A stretch of DNA of 8,423 nt. It comes from Deltaproteobacteria bacterium. GTDB taxonomy: Bacteria > Desulfobacterota > Binatia > DP-6. The position numbers were made by a program, and so were the translations under genes. Numbering within the stretch: position 1 is the first letter of the stretch; every line of letters starts with the position of its first letter. The notes under the pieces were generated by a model, which was not told the origin of the DNA, ran no database searches, and worked only from the letters and a program-made list of their open reading frames with translations. Of this stretch, positions 1 to 5,983 are shown piece after piece. Location: NCBI GenBank assembly GCA_005879205.1, contig VBLD01000121.1, positions 516 through 8,938 on the forward strand, read 5' to 3'.

Positions 1-144
1 GAGCCCGCGCACGAGGCAGGTCTTCCCCGCGCCGAGGTCGCCGACGAGGCCGATGAGCTCGCGCCCCTCTGCGGCGCGGCCGAGCGCCTCGCCGAGGGCC
101 TCCGTTTCCTCGACCGTGGCCGCGACCAGGTCACCCGTCCGCAC
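1..144 (-). CDS. tsaE: TsaE, tRNA t6A37 biosynthesis ATPase (N-terminal part, cut by window edge)
   Basis: The first 48 codons are present; the rest runs off the left edge of the window. The start is GTG at 144-142. The fragment shows a short N-terminal segment rich in Glu and Ala (TVEETEALGEALGRA), then a strand leading into a P-loop, GDLGAGKT at residues 35-42, which is the characteristic TsaE Walker A motif, followed by LVRGL. In the family, TsaE is a small cytoplasmic P-loop ATPase of about 150 residues that works with TsaB and TsaD to place threonylcarbamoyl on A37 of ANN-decoding tRNAs. The start overlaps the end of nnr by 14 nt in another frame, which suggests translational coupling; nnr and tsaE are common neighbours in bacteria. 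The Walker B region and the C-terminal half cannot be seen. Confidence 0.9.
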   Translation of the reverse strand, partial: MRTGDLVAATVEETEALGEALGRAAEGRELIGLVGDLGAGKTCLVRGL

Positions 145-1699
145 GGGACCTCCGGCGCGGTGACGACGCCTCCCGCGCTGCCTGCAGCCCGGCGAGCGTC
201 GACGGCAGCTCGGCCAGCAGGTCGCCGGCGAGCAGCCCCACCTCGCCCTGCCGGGCGGCCACCCGGTCGCCGGCGGCACCGTGGACGAACACCCCGAGCA
301 CCGCGGCGTCGAACGGCGGAAGTCCCTGGCCGAGGAGCGCACCGAGGATGCCCGCGAGCACGTCGCCCGTCCCACCCGACGCCATGCCCGGATTGCCCGT
401 CGGCGAGATGGCGGCGCCGCCGTCGGGCGCGGCGACGACGGTGCGCGCGCCCTTGAGCACCACGATTGCGCCCTCGGCCCGCGCCAGGCGGCGGGCTGCG
501 CCGAGCCGGTCGGCCTGCACCTCGGCCGTGTCGCATCCGAGGAGCCGCGCCATCTCGCCGGGGTGGGGCGTGACCACGGTCGGGGCGCGACGCTCGCCGA
601 GCATCCCGGTCCCCGCCACGACGTTCAGGCCATCGGCATCGAGGACGAGCGGCACGGAAGTGCGTCGGACGACCTCCGCGACGAGCGCACGCGTCTCGTC
701 CGTCACGCCGAGGCCCGGCCCGCAGACGACGGCGGCCCGACCCCGAACCAGCGACCCCACGTCGGCGGCATTCGGCACCGCCACGGTCATGAGCTCCCGG
801 ACCCGCCCCTCGAACGCCGGCTGCAGCGTTGCGGGGACCGCCAGCGTGGTGAGTCCCGCCCCGGCGCGGGCGGCGCCCTCCCCGGCCAGCAGCGCCGCGC
901 CGGTCTTGCCGCGCGAGCCGCCGATCACGAGCACGTGGCCGAACGTCCCCTTGTGCGCGTCGCGTGGGCGGACCGGCAGCAGGCGTCCCACCTCGGCGGC
1001 CTCGAGCAGCGAGGTGCGCGGCTGGACGGCGGCGAGCGCGGCGGACGGGATGCCGATGTCCACGACGTCGAGGGTGCCGGTGTAGTCCACGCCCGGATAC
1101 ACCACCTGCCCGATCTTGGCGTGGCCGAAGGTGGCGGTGGTGGTGGCGCGGATCGCGGCGCCGAGCGGCCGCCCGCTGTCTGCGGACAGGCCCGAGGCGA
1201 TGTCCACGGCGAGGACCGCCCGTCCCGCAGCCTCGGACCAGCGGTTGACCGTCTCGATCACCGCGGCCGCGAGCCCGGTGACCGGCGCGTTCAGCCCGGT
1301 GCCGAGGAGCGCGTCGACGACCACCGCGGCCTTGCCGAGCCGGCCGGCCAACGCCTCGACGTGTCCCGGCGTGGTGAGGTCGTGGACGGCGTTTCTCCCC
1401 CGGCGCCAGGCGGCCAGCATGCCGGCGGCATCCCCGCGGACCTCCTCGGGAAGGGCCGCCAGCCAGACCTCCACGGGAATGCGCGCCCGGCGCAGATGGC
1501 GGGCGATGACGAAGCCGTCGCCGCCGTTGTTGCCGCGCCCGCACACGACGACCACCGGACCGCGCGGCCGCCCCAGACGGGCGCGCAGCACCCGGGCGGC
1601 TCCCTCCCCCGCTCGCTCCATGAGCACGGCGCCGGCCGTGCCATGCTCGATCGTCCAGCGGTCGAGCGCCCGCATCTCGTCGGCCGTGACGACGATCAA
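131..1699 (-). CDS. nnr: Bifunctional NAD(P)H-hydrate epimerase / ADP-dependent NAD(P)H-hydrate dehydratase
   Basis: This 522-residue protein repairs damaged NADH and NADPH. The N-terminal YjeF_N domain (about residues 1-225) interconverts R- and S-NAD(P)HX, and the C-terminal ribokinase-like domain (about 235-505) dehydrates S-NAD(P)HX using ADP. Length and domain order match E. coli YjeF. Visible motifs are GRGNNGGDG at 54-62, VDALLGTGL at 128-136, HKGTFGHVLVIGGS at 249-262 opening the second domain, LDADGLN at 353-359, TPHPGEM at 377-383, VLKGARTVV at 414-422, and the nucleotide and catalytic loop ASGGTGD at 440-446 with D446 as the expected catalytic Asp. I chose the TTG start at 1699-1697 because it gives the expected N-terminus (IVVTADEMRALD), lies 5 nt after the pdxJ stop, and has GAGG about 11 nt upstream. 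The reading frame stays open far upstream but no family homology lies there. The next start, ATG at 1675, would remove conserved residues. The usual DIPSG is DIASG here (A168). The last 15 residues are a charged Arg/Ser tail. Confidence 0.96.
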   Translation of the reverse strand: MIVVTADEMRALDRWTIEHGTAGAVLMERAGEGAARVLRARLGRPRGPVVVVCGRGNNGGDGFVIARHLRRARIPVEVWLAALPEEVRGDAAGMLAAWRRGRNAVHDLTTPGHVEALAGRLGKAAVVVDALLGTGLNAPVTGLAAAVIETVNRWSEAAGRAVLAVDIASGLSADSGRPLGAAIRATTTATFGHAKIGQVVYPGVDYTGTLDVVDIGIPSAALAAVQPRTSLLEAAEVGRLLPVRPRDAHKGTFGHVLVIGGSRGKTGAALLAGEGAARAGAGLTTLAVPATLQPAFEGRVRELMTVAVPNAADVGSLVRGRAAVVCGPGLGVTDETRALVAEVVRRTSVPLVLDADGLNVVAGTGMLGERRAPTVVTPHPGEMARLLGCDTAEVQADRLGAARRLARAEGAIVVLKGARTVVAAPDGGAAISPTGNPGMASGGTGDVLAGILGALLGQGLPPFDAAVLGVFVHGAAGDRVAARQGEVGLLAGDLLAELPSTLAGLQAAREASSPRRRSRADG

Positions 1700-1704
1700 T
1701 GTCG

Positions 1705-2430
1705 TTACGCCCTCGCCCGCGCGACGGCGTCCTTCATCTCGCGGACCGCGGCGGCCATGCCGGCGAGAATGGCGCGCCCGACGATGCTGTGGCCGATGTT
1801 CAGCTCGACGACCTCGGGGATGGCGGCCACCGGGCCGACGTTCGCGACCGTGAGCCCGTGCCCCGCGTGCACCTCGAGCCCGAGACGAGCGGCGGACCGG
1901 GCAGCGGCGCGCAGCCGGTCGAGCTCCGCGGCGACCGCAGCCGGCTCGCGCGCGTTGGCATAGTCGCCGGTGTGCAGCTCGACGGCGCTGGCGCCGGCCT
2001 CCGCGGTCGCGCGCACCTGCGCCGCATCGGGATCGACGAACAGGCTCACGCGGATGCCGGCCCCGGTGAGCCGCTCGACCGCACCGCGCACCCGGGGCGC
2101 GTGCCGCACGACGTCGAGACCGCCCTCGGTGGTCACCTCCTCGCGCCGCTCGGGCACGAGGCATGCGTCGTCGGGACCGACGCGCAGCGCGAACGCGACC
2201 ATGGCATCGGTCACCGCCATCTCGAGGTTCAGCTTGATGCCGAGCCGCCGGCGCAGCTCCTCGACGTCGCGCTCCTGGATGTGGCGCCGGTCCTCGCGCA
2301 GGTGGACGGTGATGCCGTCGGCGCCCGCCGCCTCCGCCACGAGCGCCGCCTCGACGGGGTCCGGGTACTCGACCCGACGAGCCTGCCGAAGGGTGGCGAC
2401 GTGGTCGACGTTGACGCCGAGGCGGAGCAC
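1705..2430 (-). CDS. pdxJ: Pyridoxine 5'-phosphate synthase
   Basis: PdxJ condenses 1-deoxy-D-xylulose 5-phosphate with 1-amino-acetone 3-phosphate to form pyridoxine 5'-phosphate, the last ring-forming step of the DXP-dependent vitamin B6 pathway, in the cytoplasm. The 241 residues are full length for this TIM-barrel family. Family landmarks are GVNVDHVATLRQAR at 5-18, HLREDRRHI at 43-51, NLEMA at 68-72 with E70 as the likely catalytic Glu, VPERREEVTTEGG at 92-104, FVDPD at 131-135, ELHTGDYA at 151-158, HAGHGL at 188-193 (H191 corresponds to the catalytic His of the E. coli enzyme) and ELNIGHSIVGRAI at 209-221 for phosphate binding. The GTG start at 2430-2428 gives the standard N-terminus. 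No good Shine-Dalgarno precedes it, and a weak promoter candidate sits so close that the message could be leaderless. It is the first gene of the left operon, followed by nnr after 5 nt. Confidence 0.97.
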   Translation of the reverse strand: MLRLGVNVDHVATLRQARRVEYPDPVEAALVAEAAGADGITVHLREDRRHIQERDVEELRRRLGIKLNLEMAVTDAMVAFALRVGPDDACLVPERREEVTTEGGLDVVRHAPRVRGAVERLTGAGIRVSLFVDPDAAQVRATAEAGASAVELHTGDYANAREPAAVAAELDRLRAAARSAARLGLEVHAGHGLTVANVGPVAAIPEVVELNIGHSIVGRAILAGMAAAVREMKDAVARARA

Positions 2431-2437
2431 GGGTCGT

Positions 2438-2466
2438 AACGTAGCCTACCGGGGGAAGCCGGTCGA
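2438..2466 (-). promoter_or_regulatory. Candidate sigma70-type promoter for the pdxJ-nnr-tsaE operon
   Basis: On the minus strand, TCGACC (2466-2461; 4 of 6 matches to TTGACA) is followed after exactly 17 nt by TACGTT (2443-2438; 3 of 6 matches to TATAAT, including the first T, the second A and the last T). Seven nt separate the -10 box from the pdxJ GTG, so a start site at the usual distance would fall at or next to the start codon, giving a leaderless message. The -35 box overlaps the left arm of the inverted repeat at 2459-2479. Matches this weak arise by chance, so it is only a candidate. A promoter is needed somewhere in 2431-2590 because the upstream gene is on the other strand. Confidence 0.3.
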
Positions 2467-2479
2467 GAAACACGACCGG
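2459..2479. repeat. Perfect 7-bp inverted repeat in the divergent pdxJ/transporter region
   Basis: CCGGTCG (2459-2465) and CGACCGG (2473-2479) are perfect reverse complements separated by the A-rich spacer AGAAACA, in otherwise very GC-rich DNA. It lies about 29 nt upstream of the pdxJ start and 112 nt upstream of the transporter start. No T-run follows on either strand, so it does not look like an intrinsic terminator. It could be an operator for a dimeric regulator of one or both divergent genes, or a hairpin in a 5' leader. In DNA this GC-rich, a 7-bp match alone is modest evidence. Confidence 0.4.
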
Positions 2480-2578
2480 AGCCGCCCGGGTCCCGGCCGC
2501 CTCACGGCGCGCGGTCCGCGTTTCGACGCGCGTGGACGGCGGCCGCATTCCCGGCGTCCAGACGTTGAACTTCGTCCC

Positions 2579-2582
2579 GAGG
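2579..2582 (+). promoter_or_regulatory. Shine-Dalgarno that decides the transporter start
   Basis: GAGG at 2579-2582 ends 8 nt before the ATG at 2591, an ideal spacing. The in-frame ATG at 2600 lacks a comparable site. This supports the 310-residue product rather than the far longer open frame that extends upstream on the plus strand. Confidence 0.6.
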
Positions 2583-2590
2583 TGGCGAAG

Positions 2591-3523
2591 ATGCGCTCGA
2601 TGGACCTTCACCGTCCGTCCGGTCGGTCTCGTCTGGGGCTCTCGCTCGCGGTCGTCACCATGCTCCTCTGGGGGATTCTCCCGCTGGCGTTGAAGATCAC
2701 GCTGCGCTCGATGGACGCCTACACCATCACCTGGTACCGCTTTCTTGCTTCTGCACTGCTGCTGGGGAGCGTGCTCGCCCACCGGCGACGGCTTCCGCCG
2801 CTCGGTCTCCTCGAGGCGAACCACTGGGCGCTCCTCGGCGTCGCGACGGCGTTCCTGGCCGCGAACTACCTCTGCTATCTCGTCGGCCTCGATCACACGA
2901 GCCCGGCGAACTCGCAGGTGCTCATCCAGCTCGCGCCCGTGCTGCTCGCGCTCGGCGGGCTCGGCATCTTCGGCGAACGCTTCACCCGACTTCAATGGCT
3001 CGGCTTCGTCGTGTTGCTGGTGGGCCTGGCGGCGTTCGTCCGTGACCAGCTGCACGGGGTGGCCGTGCGGGCGGACGAGTACGTGCTCGGCAGCCTCTGG
3101 ATGGCACTCGCCGCCGTGACCTGGGCCGTCTACGGCGTCGCCCAGAAGCAGCTCCTCCGCTGGCTCCCGTCGCAGGGGATCATGGTGTGCATCTACGCCG
3201 GCTGCACGGTCCTCTTGAGCCCGTTCACCGCCCCGCATCGCCTCCTCCAGATGGACGCCCTGGGGCTCGGCATGCTCGTCTTCTGCGCGCTCAACACCCT
3301 CGTCGCCTACGGCACCTTCTCCGAGGCCCTGGCGCACTGGGAAGCGTCACGCGTCGGAGCGGTCCTGGCGCTGACCCCCGTCGTGACGATCGCCGCGGGG
3401 CGAGTCGCGAATGCCTTCTGGCCGACGCTGGCAACCGCCGCGACCATCTCGCCCGCCGGACTGCTCGGCGCCGGGCTCGTCGTCCTGGGTGCCCTGCTCA
3501 CCGCCCTCGGACAACGCGTTTGA
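2591..3523 (+). CDS. EamA/DMT-superfamily inner-membrane transporter (substrate unknown)
   Basis: The 310-residue protein has ten hydrophobic segments in two homologous halves (about 17-148 and 167-308), the layout of EamA drug/metabolite transporters. Typical sequences include MLLWGILPLALK near the first helix, the WYRFLASALLL segment at 48-58, LVGLDHTSPANSQVLIQLAPVLLALGG spanning 97-123 (the conserved end of the first half), FGERFTRLQWLGFVVLLVGL at 127-146, and in the second half EASRVGAVLALTPVVTI at 251-267. Family members export or import amino acids, nucleotides, sugars or other metabolites; the sequence does not reveal the substrate. It is the only plus-strand gene in the window, diverging from pdxJ (160 nt) and converging on glmM. 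The 40 nt between its stop and the glmM stop hold no hairpin with a T-run. The first part uses more T-ending codons (CTT, CGT, GGT, TCT, TTT, GCT) than its neighbours, a slight hint of separate origin. No convincing promoter was found upstream. Confidence 0.92.
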   Translation: MRSMDLHRPSGRSRLGLSLAVVTMLLWGILPLALKITLRSMDAYTITWYRFLASALLLGSVLAHRRRLPPLGLLEANHWALLGVATAFLAANYLCYLVGLDHTSPANSQVLIQLAPVLLALGGLGIFGERFTRLQWLGFVVLLVGLAAFVRDQLHGVAVRADEYVLGSLWMALAAVTWAVYGVAQKQLLRWLPSQGIMVCIYAGCTVLLSPFTAPHRLLQMDALGLGMLVFCALNTLVAYGTFSEALAHWEASRVGAVLALTPVVTIAAGRVANAFWPTLATAATISPAGLLGAGLVVLGALLTALGQRV

Positions 3524-3563
3524 CGCCGCCGCGAGCTGCTTGCGCGCGCGCAGGAGGCGACCG

Positions 3564-4937
3564 CTAGTCGGCTGCTGCGCGCTCGCCGCCGATGGCGGCG
3601 CGTGCAGCCGTCGCGATGGCCTCGGCCAGGTCGCGGATCTCGCGCTCGTGCTCGCCTTCGACCATGACGCGGAGCAGGGGCTCCGTGCCCGAGTAGCGCA
3701 CGAGCACCCGGCCACGATCGCCGAGCGTCTGCTCGGCACGCCGCACGGCGGTGGCAACGCCAGGCAGGGTCTCGAGCTCGGGCTTGGCGGCGACCGTGAC
3801 GTTCACCAGTACCTGGGGGAGGCGCCGCATCGCCTGGCGAAGCTCGGCGAGGGGCCGACCCCGTTCCACCATGAGCGCCAGCACGGCGAGGCTGGTGATC
3901 AGGCCGTCGCCCGTCGTGTTGTGATCGAGGAAGACGAGGTGCCCCGACTGCTCGCCCCCCACGTTGTAGCCGCCGCGGACCATCTCCTCGACGACGTGGC
4001 GGTCCCCGACGGGCGTGGTGCGGACCGCGATGCCGCGATCGCGCATGGCGAGATGCAGTCCGAGGTTGCTCATGACCGTCGCGACCAGGGTCCGCCCGCG
4101 CAGCTCGCCCCGCTCGTCGAGCGCCGTCGCGCACATGGCCATCACCTCGTCGCCGTCCACGACCTCGCCGCGGCCGTCGACGAAGATCGCGCGGTCCGCA
4201 TCGCCGTCGAGGGCGACACCGACGTTGGCCCCGGTGCGACGCACGGTCTCCTGCAGCAGCTCCGGGTACAGCGCGCCGCAGTCCTGGTTGATGTTCTCGC
4301 CGTCGGGCTCCACGCCGAGCGCGATCACCCGCGCGCCGAGCTCCTCGAGCACCTCGGGGGCGACGCGGTAGGCCGCGCCGTGGCCGCAGTCGACGACGAT
4401 CTTGAAGCCGTCGAGCGTCAGGTGGCGAGGAAACGTGTTCTTGACGAACACGTTGTAGCGCCCGACCGCGTCGTCGATGCGGAACGCCTTGCCGATCGCG
4501 GTCGCGGTGGGGCGCAGCGTGTCGATCGAGTCCGAGAGGACCAGGTGCTCGATCTCCGCCTCGATCTCGTCGGGCAGCTTGAAGCCCGTCCGGCTGAAGA
4601 ACTTGATGCCGTTGTCCTGGAAGGGGTTGTGCGAGGCCGAGATCACCACGCCTGCATCGGCCCTGAGCGTGCGGGTCAGGAAGGCGATCCCGGGTGTCGG
4701 CAGCGGCCCGACCAGGAGCACGTCGACGCCCATCGAGCAGATGCCGGAGGCCATCGCGGTCTCGAGCATGTAGCCGGAGAGGCGGGTGTCCTTGCCGATC
4801 AGGATCTTGTGCCGGTGCGGAGAGCGCTTGCTCACGTGGGCGAGCGCACGTCCGAGGCGAAGCGCCGTCTCGGAGGTCATGGGCTCGACGTTGGCGATGC
4901 CGCGGACGCCGTCGGTGCCGAAGAGCCGGCCCGCCAT
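3564..4937 (-). CDS. glmM: Phosphoglucosamine mutase
   Basis: GlmM converts glucosamine 6-phosphate to glucosamine 1-phosphate, feeding UDP-GlcNAc synthesis for peptidoglycan and lipopolysaccharide. At 457 residues it is full length for the alpha-D-phosphohexomutase fold, with all four domains. Motifs are GTDGVRG at 7-13, the phosphoserine loop ISASHNP at 99-105 (S102 is the residue phosphorylated during catalysis), the Mg-binding loop DGDADR at 244-249, the sugar-binding loop GGEQSGH at 327-333, and the phosphate-binding loop RYSGTEP at 414-420. The sequence resembles GlmM rather than ManB/Pgm in the opening FGTDGVRG and in ISASHNPFQDNGIKFF. The ATG at 4937 shares its A with the cdaR stop (TGATG) and is preceded by a full AAGGAGG site. 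It is the last gene of the right-hand operon. In Firmicutes GlmM physically inhibits CdaA; adjacency here makes the same possible, but that is inference. Confidence 0.97.
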   Translation of the reverse strand: MAGRLFGTDGVRGIANVEPMTSETALRLGRALAHVSKRSPHRHKILIGKDTRLSGYMLETAMASGICSMGVDVLLVGPLPTPGIAFLTRTLRADAGVVISASHNPFQDNGIKFFSRTGFKLPDEIEAEIEHLVLSDSIDTLRPTATAIGKAFRIDDAVGRYNVFVKNTFPRHLTLDGFKIVVDCGHGAAYRVAPEVLEELGARVIALGVEPDGENINQDCGALYPELLQETVRRTGANVGVALDGDADRAIFVDGRGEVVDGDEVMAMCATALDERGELRGRTLVATVMSNLGLHLAMRDRGIAVRTTPVGDRHVVEEMVRGGYNVGGEQSGHLVFLDHNTTGDGLITSLAVLALMVERGRPLAELRQAMRRLPQVLVNVTVAAKPELETLPGVATAVRRAEQTLGDRGRVLVRYSGTEPLLRVMVEGEHEREIRDLAEAIATAARAAIGGERAAAD

Positions 4938-5983
4938 CAGTGGCCTCCTTCCGGGGGCGAGAGGTGGAGGGTGAGCGGGTCCGGCCGCTGCTTGACCAGC
5001 TCCAGCGACGGCGGGAGGTCGACGCGGGCGCTCACCCGGTAGGTGCCCGGCATGAGTCCGGCGGCGTCGACGTAGGCGGCGCCGTCGCCGAGGGTGTAGT
5101 TGTGGAGGACGTGCTGCGGCCCGCGGAGCACCAGGTCGACGCGCGCGGGCACGAGCTGGGCCCGCAGGCCCTCGACGTGCAGGACGCGCACGTCCACGCC
5201 GTGAAACTCCCGCCGCATCATCTCCTCTTCGAACGCGATCGTGACCGTGACGTGGTCGGGCGCGAAGGTCACGAAGTCGCCCGCCCAGGTGAGCAGCACG
5301 GCGCGTTGCAGGGACCCGCTGGCACCGGTGACGTCGACGGGCTCGGTGGCGATCTCCTTCAGGTCGTCCAACTTGCTGGCCGGCCCTCTCACCTCGACGC
5401 GCTCGGGTGCGGCGCTGAGCTTCGGCTTATATCCGGGGGCGGGGATGCCCGCCACCTCGACGCGCACCGGGAGGCTGCGCTGTACGAGTCGCTCGATGTG
5501 CAGCTTCAGGCGCGCCGGCTCGAGGCTCACGACCTTCAAGCGGCGCGGCAGATCGGGCCGGAGCATGTCGCCACCGAGGTCGATCCGGAGGTCGCCCGGC
5601 AAGGCGCCCGAGAGGTCCGGCGCCAGCCGGACCTTGTGCTCGTCCACCCCCTCGAGGATCGTACGCGGGCCGCGCAGGCGCGCCTTGATCGGCTTGGCGG
5701 GCAGGTTGGTGACGATGAGCCCCGGCTGCAGCCGCCGGATGGTCACCGGCAGCTCGACGACGCGCTCGGCGTCGCGCTCGCTGACGTTGATCGAGAACCA
5801 CAGGAAGAACGCGAGCAGGAACGAGACGATCTTGAGGCCCCGGTTGTGACGGATGAGGTCGCGCAGCGTCACGCGAGCCGGCAACCGCCAGAGCCGGCGC
5901 CACGGCGGGGTCGGGCCCTCGGGCTCGGGCGCCGCCTCCGGCGCCACGTCCGCCTTCCTGCCGGTGAGCGCCTGCAGCGTCAT
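4937..5983 (-). CDS. cdaR: CdaR/YbbR-domain membrane protein, partner of CdaA
   Basis: The 348-residue protein has a cytoplasmic N-terminal tail (1-46) rich in Ala, Pro and Glu, one transmembrane helix at about 50-66 (KIVSFLLAFFLWFSI), and an outside-facing part of about 280 residues made of YbbR-type beta repeats (roughly 72-160, 165-250 and 255-342). Repeat signatures include RVVELPVTIR at 74-83, LRGPRTILEGVDEHKV at 103-118, VRGPASKLDDLKEI at 198-211 with the following EPVDVTG, and LRGPQHVL at 286-293. In Firmicutes, CdaR binds CdaA in the membrane and modulates c-di-AMP synthesis. The ATG at 5983 overlaps the cdaA stop as ATGA and has no clear Shine-Dalgarno, so translation is probably coupled to cdaA. 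A GTG at codon 38, just before the conserved part, is a possible later start. Repeat sequences diverge between species, so the identification rests on topology, repeat pattern and position between cdaA and glmM. Confidence 0.92.
   Translation of the reverse strand: MTLQALTGRKADVAPEAAPEPEGPTPPWRRLWRLPARVTLRDLIRHNRGLKIVSFLLAFFLWFSINVSERDAERVVELPVTIRRLQPGLIVTNLPAKPIKARLRGPRTILEGVDEHKVRLAPDLSGALPGDLRIDLGGDMLRPDLPRRLKVVSLEPARLKLHIERLVQRSLPVRVEVAGIPAPGYKPKLSAAPERVEVRGPASKLDDLKEIATEPVDVTGASGSLQRAVLLTWAGDFVTFAPDHVTVTIAFEEEMMRREFHGVDVRVLHVEGLRAQLVPARVDLVLRGPQHVLHNYTLGDGAAYVDAAGLMPGTYRVSARVDLPPSLELVKQRPDPLTLHLSPPEGGH
4944..4950 (-). promoter_or_regulatory. Strong Shine-Dalgarno of glmM
   Basis: AAGGAGG on the minus strand (plus-strand CCTCCTT) ends 6 nt before the glmM ATG and lies inside the last codons of cdaR. 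It is the best ribosome-binding site in the window; cdaA and cdaR have none comparable. It fixes the glmM start and suggests that GlmM is translated more strongly than the c-di-AMP genes on the same message. Confidence 0.8.

Noticed and set aside
281..1963. A long plus-strand open frame (560 codons) opposite nnr and the end of pdxJ.
   Set aside because: Its His/Arg/Gly/Asp-rich composition has no recognisable domain, and it lies opposite two well-supported genes.
1970..2590. Upstream extension of the transporter frame to 1970, giving a 517-residue product.
   Set aside because: The extension is Ser/Arg/Thr-rich, lies antisense to pdxJ, and the Shine-Dalgarno at 2579-2582 places the start at 2591.
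131..3337. A single minus-strand open frame of over 1000 codons covering nnr and continuing antisense through pdxJ and the transporter.
   Set aside because: Only the part from 1699 down has family homology. The rest is Arg/Gly/Ala-rich shadow sequence of pdxJ and the transporter, caused by the lack of stop codons in high-GC DNA.
3524..3563. Short CG-alternating run between the convergent stops, considered as a bidirectional terminator or small RNA.
   Set aside because: Arms pair over only about 4 bp, there is no T-tract, and 40 nt leave no room for a supported gene.
3584..3600. Perfect 7-bp hairpin (CGCCGCC-GAT-GGCGGCG) about 60 nt past the transporter stop, considered as a terminator.
   Set aside because: There is no T-run on either strand and it lies inside the glmM coding sequence, encoding Ala/Ile/Gly codons, so chance in GC-rich DNA is enough.
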